In this document: positions 54,344 through 63,255 of the stretch, one piece after another
How the letters are laid out: every line of letters starts with the position of its first letter
Numbering within the stretch: the first letter of the stretch is position 1
DNA from: an uncultured Clostridia bacterium
GTDB taxonomy: Bacteria; Bacillota; Clostridia; Christensenellales; Borkfalkiaceae
Direction: 5' to 3'
Length of the DNA stretch: 64,000 bases
Assembly: GCA_944367535.1 (NCBI GenBank)
Contig: CALVWQ010000004.1
Span: forward strand, 1 to 64,000
Notes under the pieces: generated by a model
Told to the model about the DNA's origin: nothing
Seen by the model: only the letters and a program-made list of their open reading frames with translations
The model's database searches: none
Program-made: the position numbers and the translations under genes

Positions 54344-55018
54344 TTATTTCTCGATATCTCTCTTATTGTAGAGTTCTTTGAGTTCTTCCACGGGCTTGTT
54401 CATCACGTCTTCTATAAGTTTCACGAAGTCGCCGTTGTTTATCTCCGCGACCCTCTTTTCGAGGTGTTCGGACTTGGGCGCGATATACTTCCCGTAAAGT
54501 CTTCTCGCGAGTTCGGCAACCTGCGGATGCGATATGCCCGCGGGGCAACGAGCCGAACATACACCGCACATCACGCAGTCAAAACTCTCGTCCGCACACT
54601 TTTTATATTCGCCGCGCTGTGCGTAAGCGATATATTGCATTACGTTGAGTCCCTGCGTACAGCTCTTTGTACAGGCATTGCAGCCTATGCAGGAATAAAT
54701 CTCGGGATAAAGCTGCATCATTATCTGTTCGGTGGGTTTGATTTTCTCTATATCGTAAACCTGTTTTACGAGCGGGAAGAAAGGAAGCGTCGCGACGTAC
54801 ATTCCCTCTTCGACCTGCGTCTGACATGCAAGGCACGTTTTGAGTTCCTGTTTTCCCTGAATACGGTATATGGTCGCGCAGGCGCCGCAGAACCCGTTTC
54901 TGCACCCGCAGCCGCGGACGAGCTGATATCCCGCATATTCCATCGCCTTCATTATGGTAAGACTTTCGGGAACGCGGTATTTCTTACCGAAAAAATAAAC
55001 ATTTACAAAGTTTTCCAT
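54344..55018 (-). CDS. fumarate reductase iron-sulfur subunit (FrdB/TfrB-like)
   Basis: A 224-residue protein with an N-terminal [2Fe-2S] plant-type ferredoxin domain (GCGCRNGFCGACATI…CLACQ, ~35-68) and a C-terminal [4Fe-4S] pair (CIGCNACTKSCTQG; CVMCGVCSARCPAG, ~108-160). It relays electrons to FrdA. Compared with TfrB of methanogens it lacks the C-terminal CCG (HdrB-like) domains; an independent HdrB is encoded upstream in the same operon. Compared with respiratory FrdB it has an extra 4Fe-4S motif in place of a 3Fe-4S site. Confidence 0.87.
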   Translation of the reverse strand: MENFVNVYFFGKKYRVPESLTIMKAMEYAGYQLVRGCGCRNGFCGACATIYRIQGKQELKTCLACQTQVEEGMYVATLPFFPLVKQVYDIEKIKPTEQIMMQLYPEIYSCIGCNACTKSCTQGLNVMQYIAYAQRGEYKKCADESFDCVMCGVCSARCPAGISHPQVAELARRLYGKYIAPKSEHLEKRVAEINNGDFVKLIEDVMNKPVEELKELYNKRDIEK

Positions 55019-55036
55019 GAGTAATCTCCTTAAAAA

Positions 55037-55864
55037 TCAATATTCGTCGGGGAGTTCGTCCAACTCGTCCATTCTGAAAACGGGTCCGTCCTTACAGACA
55101 AACTTATCTCCCACGTTGCACCTGCCGCACTTGCCTATTCCGCATTTCATTCTTAGTTCAAGCGTGGTGTAGACTCTCGACTTATCGAAACCGAGTTCCA
55201 AAAGTCCCTGTAAAGTGAATTTAATCATTATCGGGGGTCCGCAGAGCACTGCCGTCATGGTGGGGTCGAGTCCCAATTCCTTGACGTACGCGGGAACGAA
55301 TCCCACGTGTCCGTCCCAGCCTTCCTGAGGTCTGTCTATCGTGAGATAGACGTTGAAGTCGGGTTCATTCATCCATTCGGTCTTGATTTCGTTTATGTCC
55401 ACGAGGTCGTCCATACTCCTCGCGCCGTAAACTATAACCACTTTACCGTAATTTTTTCTGTAATGACGTACATAGTTTATTACGCTCCTTAAAGGCGCAA
55501 GTCCTATGCCGCCCGCGATAAAGAGAAGGTCTTTGCCCTTGAATTCGCCTTCCACGGGGAAATTCTTGCCGTAAGGTCCTCTGACCGTAACCTGCTGTCC
55601 CACTTCAAGCGAATGCAGGACTTCCGTAAGACAGCCGCATTTCTTTATCGAAAATTCCATAAACTCCTCGTTTGTCGGCGACGAGGTTATGGAAAACATG
55701 GCTTCGCCCACTCCCGGCACGGAGAGCATGGCGCATTGTCCGGGCTTATGTTCGAAGGGCTTTTTCCCGTCGAGTCCGAGCACTCTGAAAGTTTTGACGT
55801 CTGGCGTGTCGCGCCTTATATCCGTAATGACGCCTATGCTCGGTATGAGATGTTCGTTAATCAT
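55037..55864 (-). CDS. FAD/NAD(P)-binding oxidoreductase FlxA
   Basis: A 275-residue ferredoxin-reductase-type protein: FAD domain with a variant RxYS motif (MFSITSSP, ~80-87), NAD(P) domain GGIGLAPLRSVI (~117-128) and CGPPIMIKF (~212), and a C-terminal [2Fe-2S] site MKCGIGKCGRCNVGDKFVCKDGP (~238-260). In Flx-Hdr complexes FlxA oxidises NADH and passes electrons to the HdrA bifurcating flavin. Similar proteins occur in dihydroorotate dehydrogenase (PyrK) and sulfite reductase (AsrB), but context assigns it here. Overlaps flxB by 8 nt. Confidence 0.87.
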   Translation of the reverse strand: MINEHLIPSIGVITDIRRDTPDVKTFRVLGLDGKKPFEHKPGQCAMLSVPGVGEAMFSITSSPTNEEFMEFSIKKCGCLTEVLHSLEVGQQVTVRGPYGKNFPVEGEFKGKDLLFIAGGIGLAPLRSVINYVRHYRKNYGKVVIVYGARSMDDLVDINEIKTEWMNEPDFNVYLTIDRPQEGWDGHVGFVPAYVKELGLDPTMTAVLCGPPIMIKFTLQGLLELGFDKSRVYTTLELRMKCGIGKCGRCNVGDKFVCKDGPVFRMDELDELPDEY

Positions 55865-56885
55865 TCTCTTTATCTCCTAAACGTTTGATGACTTTTACGA
55901 TATTGAGCCTCTGTGGGCATTTGTTCACGCACCTGCCGCATCCCACGCAAGAATACGTTCCGCCGTACTGCGAGGGATAATACACGAGTTTATGCATGAA
56001 TCTCTGACGGTATCTTTGCAGTTGGGTCGTCCTGCTGTTTGCCGCCGCCATCTGCGTGAAATCGGAATACATGCAGGAATCCCAGCAACGGAATCTTATC
56101 ACTCCGTCGTTGGTCTTAAAATCTCTTATATCGAAACACTGACACGTGGGGCACACGAAAGTACACGTACCGCAGCCGAGACACGCTTCCGAGAGAGATG
56201 CCCATTCCTCCGAAGCAAAAAGTTTATTGAGGTTTTCGGGCTTAAATACCGACAAATCAAGGTGCGTAAACGGAAGTTTTTCCATAATCTCGCGGGTATT
56301 CTTCTTTTGAGCTTCCACTTCCTTTTCGCCGCCTTCCGTACCGAAAGCGCCGATAATTTCCATAAGTTTGGCACCCTTATCGGTATTCGACTTAAAATAC
56401 AGATATTTGTCGTCCGCATAGCAGGTAACGTCGCCTTTCGGGTCGGCGGAATCTATTCCGAACACGCTGCAAAAACAGCTCTCCTCGGGTTTTGCGCACG
56501 CCATGGTAACTATCACCGCGGCGTCGCGCCTTTCCTTATAATAAGTGTCCACGGGTTCTTGCAAAAACACTTTATCCAAAATATCGAACGACCTGTAATC
56601 GCAGCCGCGCACGCCGAAAATCACGAAGGGCGCGACTTCCTTCCTGTCGTCTATAATCTCGATTTTCTTGCCTTCCGCCTTAAAGCGCATCATCGTTTCG
56701 CTCTGCGGGAAGAAAAAATCTTTTGCGGACTTAACCGTTTTTAAGGTATCCAAAGAAACATCCGCGCCCTTTTCCCACGGCGCGTAATTCACTTCTCCCG
56801 CCGATTTCACGGGAATAAAAAGCGGCATCTTTTCGGATATGGCGGCATACATGCCGTCAGCCTTTGTTCTATCTACTTTAATCAT
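55857..56885 (-). CDS. 4Fe-4S dicluster protein FlxB
   Basis: A 342-residue electron-transfer protein with a ~230-residue N-terminal domain (SAKDFFFPQSETMMRFKAEGKK, VIFGVRGCDYRSFDILDKVF) of the coenzyme-F420/FdhB-like kind and two C-terminal [4Fe-4S] motifs, CLGCGTCTFVCPTCQCFD (~238-255) and CVGCGRCVNKCPQRLN (~317-332). Flx paralogue of flxC, with which it shares layout and overlaps by 4 nt. It should pass electrons between FlxA and Hdr. Confidence 0.85.
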   Translation of the reverse strand: MIKVDRTKADGMYAAISEKMPLFIPVKSAGEVNYAPWEKGADVSLDTLKTVKSAKDFFFPQSETMMRFKAEGKKIEIIDDRKEVAPFVIFGVRGCDYRSFDILDKVFLQEPVDTYYKERRDAAVIVTMACAKPEESCFCSVFGIDSADPKGDVTCYADDKYLYFKSNTDKGAKLMEIIGAFGTEGGEKEVEAQKKNTREIMEKLPFTHLDLSVFKPENLNKLFASEEWASLSEACLGCGTCTFVCPTCQCFDIRDFKTNDGVIRFRCWDSCMYSDFTQMAAANSRTTQLQRYRQRFMHKLVYYPSQYGGTYSCVGCGRCVNKCPQRLNIVKVIKRLGDKEND

Positions 56886-57865
56886 TTGCGCACCCCCGCA
56901 TTGAAAACATCGTTAGGCTCGACATCGCCGACTGTATAATCGGTGAGCGGAGTTTTTCCGTCAGCCGCCTCGCCCGCCTGATATTCGCCGTAACAGGTAT
57001 TGATGTCTTTGATGAATTTTCTGTTCAAAAGGTGAAGCGGAATGCGCTGCGGGCACACCCTGCTGCATTCGCCGCAGTCGGTGCACCTGCCCGAAACGTG
57101 GAACGCACGGATGATATGGAAAAGTTGTTCTTCGAATTCATCGTCGTTGGCTTTCGCCGCCACTCCCGACTGCGGATTGTCGAACACGCATTTCACGCAC
57201 GAACACGCGGGACAAACGTTACGGCACGCGTTACAGCGTATACACTTCGAAAGCTGGCTTTTCCAGAAGGCAAAGCGTTCCGCCTCGGTCATTTTTTCGA
57301 GTTTTTCGACCTCTTCAAACCTGTCGCTCGGTGCTTCTTCCATTTCGCCCAATACTATCGTTTCGTCCACACCCACGAGTTTTTTGCTCTTGCATGTAAG
57401 ACATTTGATAAGAAGAATATCTTCCTTATTCATTACCGACTTTCCGTAAAGAGAAGAAACGGTAACTTCTTTTCCTGTTTCAGAAGCCTCGGTAACCGCC
57501 GAAACGCCCTTTTCCTTAATCTTTTCTATATCGAGCTTTCCGTTGCACTCTATGCCTATCGCGATTATGTTGTCGCGATTGACACGGTGCTCCTTTACGA
57601 GCTGATTTAAACTGAAAGTATCGCAGGGTTTAAGAAACACCGCGGTCTTGCCGGGTTTTTTACTTACCTGAATGAGATACTTTGAAAGATTTGCGCCGCA
57701 GAAACCGTTATATACGAAATCACGTAGCTGTTCTTTGCTGTCGAATTCGGCGGGAGAAGGGTCGAAATAAAACTCCCCTTTTTTCCAGCCCACGACGCGT
57801 GCCGCTTCTCCGCTTTCGAGCAGATTTTCCGCTCTCTCGATGATTTTATTTTCCAAGTCAGTCAT
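56882..57865 (-). CDS. 4Fe-4S dicluster protein FlxC
   Basis: A 327-residue protein with the same architecture as FlxB: an N-terminal domain with KPCDTFSLNQLVKEHR and a CxxC (LTCKSKK) and two C-terminal [4Fe-4S] motifs, CIRCNACRNVCPACSCVKC (~210-228) and CTDCGECSRVCPQRIP (~265-280). The two proteins are probably a duplicated pair bridging FlxA/FlxD to HdrA. Starts 4 nt after the flxD stop and overlaps flxB (ATGA). Confidence 0.84.
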   Translation of the reverse strand: MTDLENKIIERAENLLESGEAARVVGWKKGEFYFDPSPAEFDSKEQLRDFVYNGFCGANLSKYLIQVSKKPGKTAVFLKPCDTFSLNQLVKEHRVNRDNIIAIGIECNGKLDIEKIKEKGVSAVTEASETGKEVTVSSLYGKSVMNKEDILLIKCLTCKSKKLVGVDETIVLGEMEEAPSDRFEEVEKLEKMTEAERFAFWKSQLSKCIRCNACRNVCPACSCVKCVFDNPQSGVAAKANDDEFEEQLFHIIRAFHVSGRCTDCGECSRVCPQRIPLHLLNRKFIKDINTCYGEYQAGEAADGKTPLTDYTVGDVEPNDVFNAGVRK

Positions 57866-57868
57866 TAT

Positions 57869-58309
57869 TTATTTCTCCTTGACCCTGAGGTCGGTTATAC
57901 GCCTGTTTTCACCGAGTTCAGTAATTTTTTTAACAAAATCGTTCATTACCTGCGAAAAACGTGCGCCTTCGGCCGCGGAAACCCATTCTACGCGCGTACG
58001 TTCTTTTTCGATTCCCATATAGTTAAGGAAATCGAAGAGCATAGCCATTCTGCGCCTCGTATAATAGTTACCCGTAACGTAATGGCAGTCGCCGGGATGA
58101 CAACCGCACAGAATCACGCCGTCCGCACCGCGCTGAAAGGCTTTCAGAATAAACATGGGATTAACTCTGCAAGAGCAGGGCACCCTTATTATTTTAACGT
58201 TTGCGGGATAGGAAAGTCTGCCCGAACCCGCGAGGTCGGCACCCGCATACGAGCACCAGTTGCAACAAAAAGCCACGATATTCGGCACGAATTCTTTTAT
58301 CTCTTGCAT
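57869..58309 (-). CDS. MvhD-like [2Fe-2S] protein FlxD
   Basis: A 146-residue MvhD/FlxD family protein: CCNWCSYAGADLAGSGR (~15-31), CSCRVNP (~45), CGCHPGDCHY (~67-76). In methanogens MvhD delivers electrons to HdrA; in FlxABCD-HdrABC it plays the same role. It overlaps the hdrA stop by 13 nt. The call is secure by motif and by neighbour. Confidence 0.9.
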   Translation of the reverse strand: MQEIKEFVPNIVAFCCNWCSYAGADLAGSGRLSYPANVKIIRVPCSCRVNPMFILKAFQRGADGVILCGCHPGDCHYVTGNYYTRRRMAMLFDFLNYMGIEKERTRVEWVSAAEGARFSQVMNDFVKKITELGENRRITDLRVKEK

Positions 58310-60288
58310 ATCGCTTCAACCTCCGACATAATCTGTTTGGAAGAAAATCCCGACAAATCCATCGCGCCGGAAGGACAGGTTACGGTGCACGCGCCGCAAC
58401 CCTGACAGACCGCGGGATTGACCGAGGCGACTCTTCTTACTTCCGTCTTGCCGCCGCCTATGCGGAATTCCTTGTCTACATAAGTTATCGCGCCGTAAGC
58501 GCAGACATTCGCGCACTGACTGCAACCGTTACACATCATTTCGTTGCAGTGCGCCACGCACGGATTGGTCTTTAATTTATCTTTTACGAGAAGCCCTATG
58601 ACCTTCGCCGCGCAAGCAGAGGCCTGCGAGACGGTCTCGGGAATATCTTTCGGACCCTGACACATACCCGCGAGGTATACGCCCGCCGTCGGGCTCTCCA
58701 CGGGACGGAGTTTGGGATGAGATTCGTTCATGAAATTATTTGTGTCTATGCTCGCGGTAAGAAGGGTTGCAATCTTTCTTACCGAAGGTTCGGGCTCGAT
58801 TGCCGTCGCAAGCACGACGAGATCGGACGGAATAATCACCTGTTCGTTATCGATGAGGTTGGAGCCCTGCACCATGAGTTTACCGTTCTCGTTATATACT
58901 TTACCGACCATACCCTTGATGTAATCGACGCCGTACTGTTCTACCGCGCGACGGTAGAACTCATCGTAATTCTTGCCGGGAGTACGCACGTCAATATAAA
59001 AGACGTGGACTTCGGTATCGGGATACTTTTCTCTTATAAGCATGGCGTGTTTTGCCGTATACATGCAGCATACTTTGGAGCAATACGGTTTTCCGCAGCC
59101 CGAAACGTCACGCGAGCCGACGCACTGAATAAAGGTTATGACCTTGGGGTGCGTCTTGTCGGACGGGCGCAGAAGCACTCCGTTCGTCGGACCTGCGGCA
59201 TTCATAAGCCTTTCAAGTTCAAGAGAGGTGATAACGTCGGCGTTATCGCTGTATCCGTATTCATTGAATGCGTCTATATTAATGGGTCTGAAACCCGTGG
59301 CGACGACTATCGCGCCGTATTCGCGGTCGACGAACTCGTCTTTCATTTCGTAATTTATCGCACCCGCACCGCAGAATTTCTGACAGATACCGCACTTGCC
59401 CGTTTTAAGTTTTATACACTGTTCGGGGTCTATTACCGCCACGTTGGGTATAGCCTGCGCAAACGGAATATATATTGCGGTACGGTTATTGAGATTCATG
59501 TTGAATTCGTTGAGGCCCTTTTTGGATGGACATTTTTCCATACAGACCTTACAGCCCGTACACTTCTTTTCGTCAACGTATCTCGCCTTCTTACGTATCT
59601 TAACTTTGAAGTTTCCTACAAAACCCTTAACTTCTTCCACTTCCGAATAAGATAAAATGTCAATCTTATCGCTCTGCGCGCAATCTACCATTTTGGGCGT
59701 AAGTATACAAGCCGAGCAGTCAAGCGTCGGGAACGTCTTGTCGAGTTGCGCCATTCTGCCGCCGATAGTGGCGTTCTTTTCCACGATATCGACTTCGAAT
59801 CCCGCCTCGGCTATATCGAGCGCCGCCTGAATACCAGCGATACCTCCGCCTATTACGAGCGCGCGCTTGGTTACGGGGCTTTCGCCTTCCTGAAGGGGAG
59901 TATTCAACCGCACTTTGGCGATGGCGGTACGGATAAGTATCAGCGCCTTTTCTGTCGCCTCATCCATATCTTTGTGAATCCAAGAGCACTGCTCTCTTAT
60001 GTTGGCGACTTCAAGCATATACGGGTTAAGCCCTGCCTCCGCCGCCGCCCTTCTGAAAGTAGCTTCGTGCATTCTCGGAGAACACGAGCCTATGACGACG
60101 CCCGTAAGATTATGCTCTTTTATCGCGTTCTTTAACAGCTGCTGTCCGTTTTCCGAACACATGTATTGGTAATCCGCGGAATAAACCACGCCGGGTTCCG
60201 CCTTTATCGCTTCGGCGACGCGCTTTACGTCTACCGTCGCGGCGATATTACTTCCGCACCAACAAATAAAAACACCTATTCTCTGCAT
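58297..60288 (-). CDS. hdrA: heterodisulfide reductase subunit A (bifurcating flavoprotein)
   Basis: A 663-residue HdrA. The N-terminal Cys-rich cap (CWCGSN; MCSENGQ), the FAD Rossmann motif VIGGGIAGIQAALDIAEAG (~143-161), two [4Fe-4S] motifs in the middle (CTGCKVCMEKCP; CGICQKFCGAGAI), and two C-terminal ferredoxin motifs (CNGCSQCANVCAYGAI; CQGCGACTVTCPSGAM) are all present. HdrA holds the bifurcating FAD, splitting electron pairs between the HdrBC arm and ferredoxin. The seleno/Cys position of methanogen HdrA is a plain Cys (no UGA). It starts 22 nt after hdrC. Confidence 0.93.
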   Translation of the reverse strand: MQRIGVFICWCGSNIAATVDVKRVAEAIKAEPGVVYSADYQYMCSENGQQLLKNAIKEHNLTGVVIGSCSPRMHEATFRRAAAEAGLNPYMLEVANIREQCSWIHKDMDEATEKALILIRTAIAKVRLNTPLQEGESPVTKRALVIGGGIAGIQAALDIAEAGFEVDIVEKNATIGGRMAQLDKTFPTLDCSACILTPKMVDCAQSDKIDILSYSEVEEVKGFVGNFKVKIRKKARYVDEKKCTGCKVCMEKCPSKKGLNEFNMNLNNRTAIYIPFAQAIPNVAVIDPEQCIKLKTGKCGICQKFCGAGAINYEMKDEFVDREYGAIVVATGFRPINIDAFNEYGYSDNADVITSLELERLMNAAGPTNGVLLRPSDKTHPKVITFIQCVGSRDVSGCGKPYCSKVCCMYTAKHAMLIREKYPDTEVHVFYIDVRTPGKNYDEFYRRAVEQYGVDYIKGMVGKVYNENGKLMVQGSNLIDNEQVIIPSDLVVLATAIEPEPSVRKIATLLTASIDTNNFMNESHPKLRPVESPTAGVYLAGMCQGPKDIPETVSQASACAAKVIGLLVKDKLKTNPCVAHCNEMMCNGCSQCANVCAYGAITYVDKEFRIGGGKTEVRRVASVNPAVCQGCGACTVTCPSGAMDLSGFSSKQIMSEVEAICKR

Positions 60289-60309
60289 CTTATATTCTCA
60301 CTTTTCAAC

Positions 60310-60696
60310 TCATTTGTTGTATTTTCTGTATGCGCTGACGAGTAACTGCTGCGGAATCAACTCGTCTACTATCGGCGGGATATCCTCCGCGGCGAGTCCG
60401 TTATTGTTCTGCGCGCGGGTAAACGTGGTTCTCACCGCCTCTATAACCTGCGCGGGAGCAACTCCTCTCGGACAGCGTTCAACGCAAGCCATGCATGAAA
60501 AACAGTTCCATATTGCCGAACAATTAAGAAGTTCTTCCACTTTTCCCTTTTCCAGCATGGTTACAAACTGATGCGGTTTTATGTCCATATCCTTATACGC
60601 GGGACAACGCCCCGAGCATTTGCCGCATTTCATACATTTTCTGACGTCGGTACCGGAAATTTCTTTCATGATTTCGGTCATTTCGGTTTTATCCAT
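60310..60696 (-). CDS. hdrC: heterodisulfide reductase subunit C
   Basis: A 128-residue small [4Fe-4S] protein: CMKCGKCSGRCPAYKDMD (~20-37) and CFSCMACVERCPRGVAP (~65-81) are the two Hdr C clusters. It transfers electrons from HdrA to HdrB. The stop of hdrB overlaps its start by one base. Confidence 0.9.
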   Translation of the reverse strand: MDKTEMTEIMKEISGTDVRKCMKCGKCSGRCPAYKDMDIKPHQFVTMLEKGKVEELLNCSAIWNCFSCMACVERCPRGVAPAQVIEAVRTTFTRAQNNNGLAAEDIPPIVDELIPQQLLVSAYRKYNK

Positions 60697-61472
60697 TATT
60701 TCACCCCCAACGCTTCCGCGAGCAGTTCGGTAAAGTAACGCGCGGGAAGAATCCCGGCTCCGTTTACCTGTAAATTATAAAGGCACAGGGGACATGCGGT
60801 AATAACTTCTTCCGCGCCCTTTTCTTTTGCGGAATTAAGAATTTTCGCGCTTCTTTCTTTCGGAAGCGTCTGATTTTTCAGCGAAACGTACGCTCCGCAG
60901 CACTCGTTTCTGAACGGGTAAATGACGGGCGTTCCGCCGATTGCGCGGATAAAATCCTCGATAATAGAAGGATTTTCCGGATTATCGAATGCGAGCACTC
61001 CGCTCGGTCTTAAAAGAAGACATCCGTAATAGGCTCCCACTTTCCTGTTAAGGGGTTTTACGACTTTTTTTGCTATCTCGTCGAAACTGACCTCGTTTTT
61101 CAGCATTTCGAGATAATGTATGACCTGTGTTTCGCCGTTGTAACTTTCTTCGAGTGCGAGATAGTTGTTTGCCTTCGTCCTGATGTTTTCGTCGTTTTTC
61201 ATGTCGTCGTTGACGCGCTTAATTACGTTATGGCAAGCCGAACAGAGCGTAAGAAGTTTTCCGCCGTTATGCTTGGCGTAATCGAGAGCGCGGACTGCCG
61301 AAAGTTTAGTGGCAATCTCGTTTTTCGCCATGGGATAGACAGCGCCGCAACACTGCCAGTCCTTTACTTCCTCCATCTCCACGCCGAGCGCTTCCGCCGC
61401 TTTACGCGCGTAAGCGTCGAGTTCTTTGGCTTTCGTCTTTAACGTACAGCCGGGATAATAACAAATCTTCAT
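60696..61472 (-). CDS. hdrB: heterodisulfide reductase subunit B
   Basis: A 258-residue HdrB with two CCG cysteine-rich domains, each with a non-cubane [4Fe-4S] cluster: YYPGC…WQCCGAVYP…CSACH (~5-90) and YYGCLLLRP…NECCGAY…CPLC (~150-235). HdrB reduces CoM-S-S-CoB in methanogens; bacteria without these cofactors must use another partner, here most simply the FrdAB pair. ATG 61472 (AAGGTG upstream) is chosen over a GTG three codons earlier. First gene of the Hdr block, 49 nt after fumarase. Confidence 0.9.
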   Translation of the reverse strand: MKICYYPGCTLKTKAKELDAYARKAAEALGVEMEEVKDWQCCGAVYPMAKNEIATKLSAVRALDYAKHNGGKLLTLCSACHNVIKRVNDDMKNDENIRTKANNYLALEESYNGETQVIHYLEMLKNEVSFDEIAKKVVKPLNRKVGAYYGCLLLRPSGVLAFDNPENPSIIEDFIRAIGGTPVIYPFRNECCGAYVSLKNQTLPKERSAKILNSAKEKGAEEVITACPLCLYNLQVNGAGILPARYFTELLAEALGVK

Positions 61473-61520
61473 ATATTGCACCTTGTAAAAATTTAATAGT
61501 CGGTATAATACTTATATCAA

Positions 61521-62897
61521 TCAGTCCTGCGGATAAGCCATTTTTTCGGGTTGGAACACCTCATCGAATTTTTCCGCAGTCAAAAACCCGAGTTTTACGC
61601 AGGCTTCCTTCAAGGAAATATTTTCTTTATAAGCGGTCTTTGCAGTCTTTGCCGCGTTTTCGTATCCGATATAGGGATTGAGAACGGTAACCAACATCAA
61701 AGAATTGTAAAGATTATGTTTCATCTTTTCCTTGTTTGCACGGATTCCCGTAGCGCAGTTTTTCTCGAAAGAGGTGATGCTGTCCGCGAGAAGTCTTGCC
61801 GATTGCAGGAAATTATACGCTATTACGGGCATGAACACATTCAGCTCGAAATTCCCCTGCGAAGCACCCATTCCGACAGCCACGTCGTTTGCGATGACCT
61901 GAACGGCAACCATAGTCATGGATTCGCACTGCGTGGGATTGACCTTACCGGGCATGATTGACGAGCCGGGTTCGTTTTCGGGTATAAATATTTCCCCGAG
62001 TCCGTCGCGGGGTCCCGAAGCGAGCCAACGCACGTCGTTGGCTATCTTCATGAGGTTAGCCGCGAGCGCTTTAAATGCCCCGTGCGCAAACACCATGGCA
62101 TCTTTTGAAGTAAGCGAATGAAATTTATTCTCCGCGGTAACGAAAGTTTTTCCCGTCAGTGCGCTCACCTGTGCCGCGACTTCGACGTCGAAACCTTTGG
62201 GAGCGTTCAGCCCCGTCCCCACTGCAGTTCCTCCGAGCGCAAGCTCTTTTAAACCTGCAAGGGAAAGCGTAATCTGCTTTTTCGTAGCTTGGAGCATGAC
62301 CCGCCAGCCGCTTATTTCCTGTGAAAAAGCAATCGGCACAGCATCCTGTAAATGCGTTCTGCCGCTTTTTACTATACCCTCATTTTCTTTTTCCAGACGA
62401 AGGAAAGTATTGATAAGTTTATCCATGGCGGGGAAAAGCCCGTCCTCTATTGCCAGAACCGCCGCTATATGCATCGCAGTCGGAAAAGTATCGTTAGAAC
62501 TCTGACTCTTGTTTATATCATCGTTCGGGTGAAGAAGTTTTTTGCCCGCAATCTCGTTGCCGCGATTGGCAATAACCTCGTTGGCGTTCATATTGGACTG
62601 CGTTCCGCTGCCCGTCTGCCATACGACGAGCGGGAAATTGTCGTTAAGTTCACCGGAAATGACCTCGTCGCACGCGGCGCATATCGCCACACGCTTTTCG
62701 TCGGAAAGTTTCCCGAGATTGAAATTGGCAATCGCCGCAGCCTTTTTCAGGATACCGAACGCGTGAGTGATTTCTCTCGGCATGATTTCCGTGCCGATTT
62801 TGAAATTCTCGAAACTGCGCTCGGTCTGCGCCGCCCAATACTTATCGGCGGGGACCTTCATTTCGCCCATTGTGTCTTTTTCGATACGATACTCCAT
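61521..62897 (-). CDS. fumC: class II fumarate hydratase
   Basis: A 458-residue fumarase interconverting malate and fumarate. The signature [15 protein letters not shown] (~318-332), the [12 protein letters not shown] segment (~97-108) and the catalytic RTHLQDAVP region (~185) are complete. Adjacent to and co-directional with the Hdr/Flx/fumarate reductase genes, it supplies fumarate from malate. Preceded by a structured leader RNA with a terminator-like hairpin. GGAG lies 9 nt before the ATG. Confidence 0.95.
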   Translation of the reverse strand: MEYRIEKDTMGEMKVPADKYWAAQTERSFENFKIGTEIMPREITHAFGILKKAAAIANFNLGKLSDEKRVAICAACDEVISGELNDNFPLVVWQTGSGTQSNMNANEVIANRGNEIAGKKLLHPNDDINKSQSSNDTFPTAMHIAAVLAIEDGLFPAMDKLINTFLRLEKENEGIVKSGRTHLQDAVPIAFSQEISGWRVMLQATKKQITLSLAGLKELALGGTAVGTGLNAPKGFDVEVAAQVSALTGKTFVTAENKFHSLTSKDAMVFAHGAFKALAANLMKIANDVRWLASGPRDGLGEIFIPENEPGSSIMPGKVNPTQCESMTMVAVQVIANDVAVGMGASQGNFELNVFMPVIAYNFLQSARLLADSITSFEKNCATGIRANKEKMKHNLYNSLMLVTVLNPYIGYENAAKTAKTAYKENISLKEACVKLGFLTAEKFDEVFQPEKMAYPQD

Positions 62898-63028
62898 AAA
62901 ATACGCTCCGTAATTTATTTAAGGCTCTTTGAGACTTGACATCCTAAGCCTTTATTCATAATTTACCGTGCCACCTTATGCGCACGGCATTTTTGCGGAA
63001 ACGCGGCATGTCCGCTGTCCGAAAAAAT

Positions 63029-63055
63029 AAAAAAAGCCCCCCTTGCGGAGTAGCC
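63029..63055 (-). terminator. terminator-like hairpin inside the fumC leader
   Basis: On the minus strand GCTACTCC and GGGGGGC pair around a GCAA loop (with a bulged A and G-U pairs) followed by seven T. It stands 132 nt before the fumC ATG, so transcription into the operon must pass or be released from it. Confidence 0.65.
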
Positions 63056-63219
63056 CTAATAAACGCGTCTTTCGTTTTGCGGCGTACCCCAAATAAAGAC
63101 GTATCGGCCGCACGATTTACGTTACGGCGCCACTGCGGGTTAAGCCCCCTTCTCCCCGCAGAGAAAATATTATGAATGTAGTCTTGTAAAACCCTATTTA
63201 ACGAAACAATCAACCAGCC
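63029..63219 (-). ncRNA. structured leader / attenuator RNA upstream of fumC
   Basis: About 190 nt between a consensus promoter and a terminator-like hairpin. Stems on the RNA: 63155-63161 with 63133-63139 (CTGCGGG/CCCGCAG), 63095-63101 with 63066-63072 (CGTCTTT/AAAGACG), a GCCG/CGGC hairpin near 63107-63128 and the terminal hairpin. The arrangement of folded domain plus terminator plus metabolic operon is what a riboswitch or attenuator looks like; a free-standing small RNA is the alternative. No T-box (TGGNACCGCG) or other familiar riboswitch core was found. Confidence 0.55.
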
Positions 63220-63226
63220 AAAACAC

Positions 63227-63255
63227 ATTATAACACAAACATTCCTTTAATGCAA
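63227..63255 (-). promoter_or_regulatory. promoter of the fumC-hdr-flx-frd cluster
   Basis: Minus strand: TTGCAT (63250-63255), 17-bp spacer, TATAAT (63227-63232). Initiation near 63219 starts the structured leader. Confidence 0.7.

Noticed and set aside
58717..59655. 312-codon plus-strand frame opposite hdrA
   Set aside because: Fully antisense to an HdrA with all motifs; the translated product has no domain and no start signal.
63129..63135. GCCACTG, a cobalamin-riboswitch-like heptamer on the plus strand upstream of fumC
   Set aside because: It is on the wrong strand for fumC and the other conserved blocks of the B12 riboswitch are absent.
63029..63219. fumC leader as a T-box
   Set aside because: The invariant T-box bulge (TGGNACCGCG) and specifier-loop features are missing, and the downstream genes are not amino-acid related.
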